Origin: Siphonodentalium dalli
Taxonomy: Eukaryota > Mollusca > Scaphopoda > Gadilida > Siphonodentaliidae
Reading direction: 5' to 3'
NCBI GenBank assembly: GCA_032622095.1
Contig: CP136067.1
Location: forward strand, 82,486,705-82,550,704
DNA length: 64,000 nt
Shown here: in pieces, positions 60,255 through 64,000 of the stretch
Numbering within the stretch: position 1 is the stretch's first letter
Layout of the letters: each line of letters opens with the position of its first letter
Notes under the pieces: generated by a model
Database searches by the model: none
The model's input: the letters and a program-made list of their open reading frames with translations, nothing else
What the model was told of the DNA's origin: nothing
Program-made: the position numbers and the translations under genes

Positions 60255-60455
60255 AATTAAAGCACCAGTGTTTATATAAAAACATGTCACAGTGTTTTAT
60301 AATAAGCACTCCATCCAATTATGAATAAACATCAGTGTTTATATAAAAACACGTCATAGTGTTTTAAAATCAACACTCTATCCGATTATGAATAAACACT
60401 AGTGTTTATATTAAAACATGTCATAGCGTTTTATAATTAACACACAACGTGTTGA
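60255..60455. repeat. ~67 bp tandem repeat, three units
   Basis: Units begin near 60255, 60322 and 60389. Each contains AGTGTTTATATAAAAACA, GTCATAGTGTTTTA and CTATCCGATTATGAATAAAC. Part of the left end of the 60152-63006 element. Confidence 0.8.
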
Positions 60456-60853
60456 TTTTCCAGACACACTTTATAAACACTATGTTTATTATTATGAAAA
60501 TAAAACACCCGATGTGTTTATAAATATTTTATTCTCAAAAACAAATTTCGGTACAATTCAACAAATTGTTCAACATCATCTTCAAAATGTTCATTGGTTA
60601 ACTAGTGTTTCGATTGGTCGTCAATTTGATAAGAACACAAAATGTTCTTAAACTCATGGAACTAGGTTGTTTCGAACTAGTTCGATGTGATCCTCGTGCA
60701 TGTGCATGCAAATAACTGGTCGACATTGAATGAATGTAGAATATGATATACATTTAGAATTAAAGATGGATTTGTTCGCGGAGATTGAGATTTATTTTAT
60801 ATTTGACTATAATTATTATTAGTTGTCATTTTTGAATCCACCATGTTTCTTAA

Positions 60854-61101
60854 CACTTTCATGACGGGAGCTGCGCTGTTGCAGCATTAAAGATCATGCG
60901 CCATTGATTCTCTTACTTATGCGAGTCTCTCACGGGGAGCATCGCATATATAAGATAATGCATTGGCTTACAAGATCAATATTGATTGGCCAATGTATTA
61001 TCTTGTGTATGCGAGGCTCGCTATGGGAGACTCGCATATATAAGAGAATGCATTGGAATATGGTTTTCGCAAAACTTCAGGAATCTCCAGTCATGAAATT
61101 A
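60854..61101. mobile_element. TTAA-type MITE family B, diverged
   Basis: TTAA at 60850-60853. Begins CACTTTCATGACGGGAGCTG. Two CGCATATATAAGA-type palindromes. The right end CCAGTCATGAAATTAGAG has lost the GGGTTAA. Confidence 0.75.
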
Positions 61102-63008
61102 GAGTAAAAACCATAAATGACTCAAATGTCGTATAATGGCACGAGTCTTTGGTTTCTTGTAAATCCATAATATAATATTTAAAGTCACGTGATTTCTGAT
61201 AAATCCATTGTGAGAATATTAAAAGTCACGTGGTTTCTTTTAATCCAATGTTGTGAATTAAAAATGTTCTGATAAATCATGTGTATATAGTTCCTGATAT
61301 AATCCAGTGATTCTTTATGTGTAGTCCAATGTCGTGCAGTTCCATATACTGTATATCTAGTTATACGGTATAGACCATATTGTATGTTGAACCTCTCTAT
61401 ATATATATATCCTATATTTCGTCGTATGTAGAATCCATGTGTATCCCGTATAATGGCTCTGAATCCCATATTTGGGACCATCTCCGAGGTTTTGGAGAGA
61501 AGTGGTAGTTTAATCTTCTGGCTCTGTTTTGAGTACAATATGACTGATCATCGGATCACTGGTGGAATCTCTGTGCACGGAAAGCTTGTGTTTCAGTTTA
61601 TCACTGCATGCTCTTCATAATATTTAAATCATGGTTTCAAATCTCAGCTCGTGCCGTTATACAACTCGTGTGCCCCGTTAGTCCTCCATTTGTGTACACT
61701 AACTGCGTAATATCTCGCCAGTTCCTTAACTTTCACGTCTCCTGTACTATTGCCTGGTCATTCAGAATCCTGAAACAATGAAGATTTAAAATTAATTAAT
61801 TAAACTTTAGTGAAAATATCTGAAAAGCAAACAGCAACTTAGATCATTCGTATATATAGCGGTCATATTATAAACCGTTTAATGCGGATACTTGTTGATA
61901 TTCTGACTTGTGTTGACAGCGAACTTTGTAATATTGAAAAACTAATGCAGGGACCATTGAATTGATTAATACACGGGAAGTTTTCATCATTGTATAAGAT
62001 ATTAAGAGACGCAAATCAAAATCGCTCACCAAAGTCACTTAAATCATGCAATCGCGAGCTTGGACATTCACCAACCCGTCGTGCAAGACAGATACATAAT
62101 GATTTTAGAATAAAGGGTTTGAAACTTATGTGCCGCTTTAAATTTTGTTTTACCACTGGTGAGACTAGCCCCCAAAACGGATTCTATATTCTTGCAACTC
62201 AAAAAGATACACGCGTAACTTAGAGAGTTTGAGATTTAGATAGTGTCACCCTATCCATTTCAGATGACATGCACATATACAATATATCCTTTTCATTTCG
62301 ATATAGATCGATTATATCTGCATTACTTCTTGCTAATACCATAGATATAAACTTACCTCAATTTCACGATACCACAAAATCCAAAGAAGACTGTTATTCT
62401 ATGAAGAATTGATTGAACATTGAGTTATAGACATCACAGACAAATAGATACAGTAAACATACACAATGCAGAGTGTGATTTAAATGAGGCCAATCTTGAC
62501 TGGCTTTCCATGCGTGGTAACTTGGCACAGATGTTATTCCATCCAAAAGTCACCGAATTCTACCATACCAATGGTATTGTATTACACCCAGCAGACTATT
62601 GATAGACAAATCACAGCATGATACATGTCGGGAAGTCGCTCTGGCGTGGTCATAAACGGTGGTGTTTAAGACATACATCAATATATAAACGCTGGCGTTT
62701 TATACCATACGCAACAAGTGCAATTAGCCATAAATATTTGTTTAAGAACATTTATTACCACATATATTTATTTTAAAGTTAATTTGTAGTTGAATTAATA
62801 AATTGGACAATTGTATTCAGATTTTAAATTACAGTGCTGCACTGTCGAAGATAGTAAAGCAACTGTTTAAAACATGTCGAGTGTTGTATTATAAACACTA
62901 GCGATTTCATATGTTACAAATAAACACATGATCCGTATATTTATAAACACTACCAAATTTAATAAAACATGTGACACGTTTATATATCTTCAAATTTTTA
63001 GCAGTGTA

Positions 63009-63590
63009 TATGGGACCAATTTTCGCTGTAATGTCAATTATCTTGCACATTTGGTGAAATAAAGCAAGTTAAGCACAACTATTATATCCGTGAATACAAC
63101 ATGGCCAATTGTATACCACATGCGTGCGATTCACATGTTCATGTTCGTCCAAAATCAGTTTTTTTGTCTCTGCTGAACAATTTGAAAACTCAGAGATACG
63201 GCGTTTTGATTGTTCACCGACGATATGTCCTTTTTTAGTTTTAACTCATGCCAAAGTGTTCATTCAAGATTCAAGATATTCATAAAATTGGAAGTATTCT
63301 TAGTCCCGTGTCTGCAAATAATATGCAAGCCTACTGGTATTGCAATTAAAAACCCACATTAATACATTAAAATAACCAAATCATGAGCATGTAGTCTCGA
63401 ATGATAATTATCTGGATGTCATGAGCATAATTTTTGCGTGTACTGGAGACCCCCGTATCGGGTATTATATCCAGTGCGCGTCTGTACAGAATGGAGATAG
63501 CTTGCGTTCAGAAAGGAGATGACAGTGAGATTGGAGAATCAGGTTTAGGATTTATGTTGCAAAAGAGAGATAAAAACAGTTAAAACACTA
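63009..63590. other. Probable 3' UTR of the LINE fragment
   Basis: No gene. Sequence just left of 63600 follows the reverse transcriptase fragment on the minus strand and may be its 3' UTR; the border is unknown. Confidence 0.3.
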
Positions 63591-63599
63591 GGTTAAAAG

Positions 63600-64000
63600 A
63601 ATGATCATTTGAGCCAGTTATTTGATATGCTGGTACACACCCTTTCTGCATATGTCAGGATCTGAGAGTGTGACCAGGTCAGAGTTTAGATTGTTCCAGA
63701 GAATTGTAGTGGCAGGGAAGAAGAACATCTGAAGTAATTTGGGCTGGTATGAATGCGGCGGAATGTTTCCCGATGGTGGTATCGCGTTTTTCTTGTGGGC
63801 TTTTCAAGATAAGTTGGAATTTTAATTGCCACATGGTTTTGGATGTTCTTTTTGGAAGAGTCACAGTCGTGATATAGTTCTTCTAGCCTCCAGTGATTTC
63901 AAATTTAGATCAGAAGTCATAGCCGAAACATTTGCATATCTTGAGTATTGATTTTTTGTATTCACCTTACAGCCCTGTTCTGGACTTCTTTTTAATTTCG
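63600..64000 (-). pseudogene. Non-LTR retrotransposon RT C-terminus, truncated
   Basis: Minus-strand frames give QNRAV, SLEARRTISRL, KIPTYLEKPTRKTRYHH and FFPATTILWNNLNSDLVTL. This is the usual C-terminal series of CR1/L2-type reverse transcriptases (QNRA, LEARR, TRxxxHH, FFPxTxxxWN). Several frameshifts and stops separate the pieces. It continues past the window. It is not the same element as the LINE at 55-59 kb. Confidence 0.7.

Larger units (their letters stand above)
60152..63006. mobile_element. TIR element with GTGTTT-rich ends
   Basis: The left end is CACTGCAAAAAATAATTT and the right end, read inward, CACTGCTAAAAATTTGA. TA lies at both outer edges (60150-60151, 63007-63008). Both subterminal regions (60170-60520, 62640-62990) are full of AAACAC/GTGTTTAT words. 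The interior is non-coding and holds a family B MITE. A TA duplication suggests the Tc1/mariner or a related group, not certain. Confidence 0.55.

Overview
The window is nuclear DNA from a marine invertebrate animal, most likely a lophotrochozoan and plausibly a mollusc. It is AT-rich. It holds one long gene with eleven coding exons and GT-AG introns, a second gene with no introns, non-LTR retrotransposon pieces and a dense population of small transposons. The lineage is inferred from general character (a tandem array of about 160 bp units with a terminal hairpin, a dispersed GGGGGTATACTG repeat); no species can be named. No bacterial features, CRISPR arrays, rRNA genes or convincing tRNA genes were seen.

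Layout. (1) 1-10 kb: (GA)n, then nested terminal-inverted-repeat elements, including a 3.2 kb PIF/Harbinger-like element with TTA target duplications and two hAT-like elements with 8 bp duplications. No convincing gene. (2) 10.07-36.14 kb, plus strand: the gene for Protein aurora borealis (Bora), the Plk1/Aurora A cofactor. Every coding exon has AG/GT borders and all phases agree, giving 751 residues. Its introns carry hAT, TTAA-targeting and TA-targeting MITEs, hairpins and a 2.8 kb tandem array. (3) 36-51 kb: intergenic DNA made largely of the same MITE families, one hAT-like element and a SINE candidate. (4) 51.07-53.12 kb, minus strand: an intronless 682-residue SLC26/SulP anion transporter with a C-terminal STAS domain. 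(5) 55.3-59.1 kb, minus strand: a non-LTR retrotransposon with an intact PHD-finger ORF1 and an ORF2 broken by two large deletions and frameshifts. (6) 60.15-63.0 kb: a TIR element with GTGTTT-rich ends. (7) 63.6-64.0 kb: the C-terminal end of a second broken non-LTR reverse transcriptase, minus strand, running off the window.

The two host genes are unrelated in function: Bora acts in mitotic entry and SLC26 in anion transport. The most informative material is transposon archaeology. Exact target duplications support six hAT-like insertions. Two nested insertions fix the target of a TTAA family and of one hAT-like element. Several families of near-perfect hairpins are present, and two of the elements lie within about 40 bp of Bora splice acceptors.
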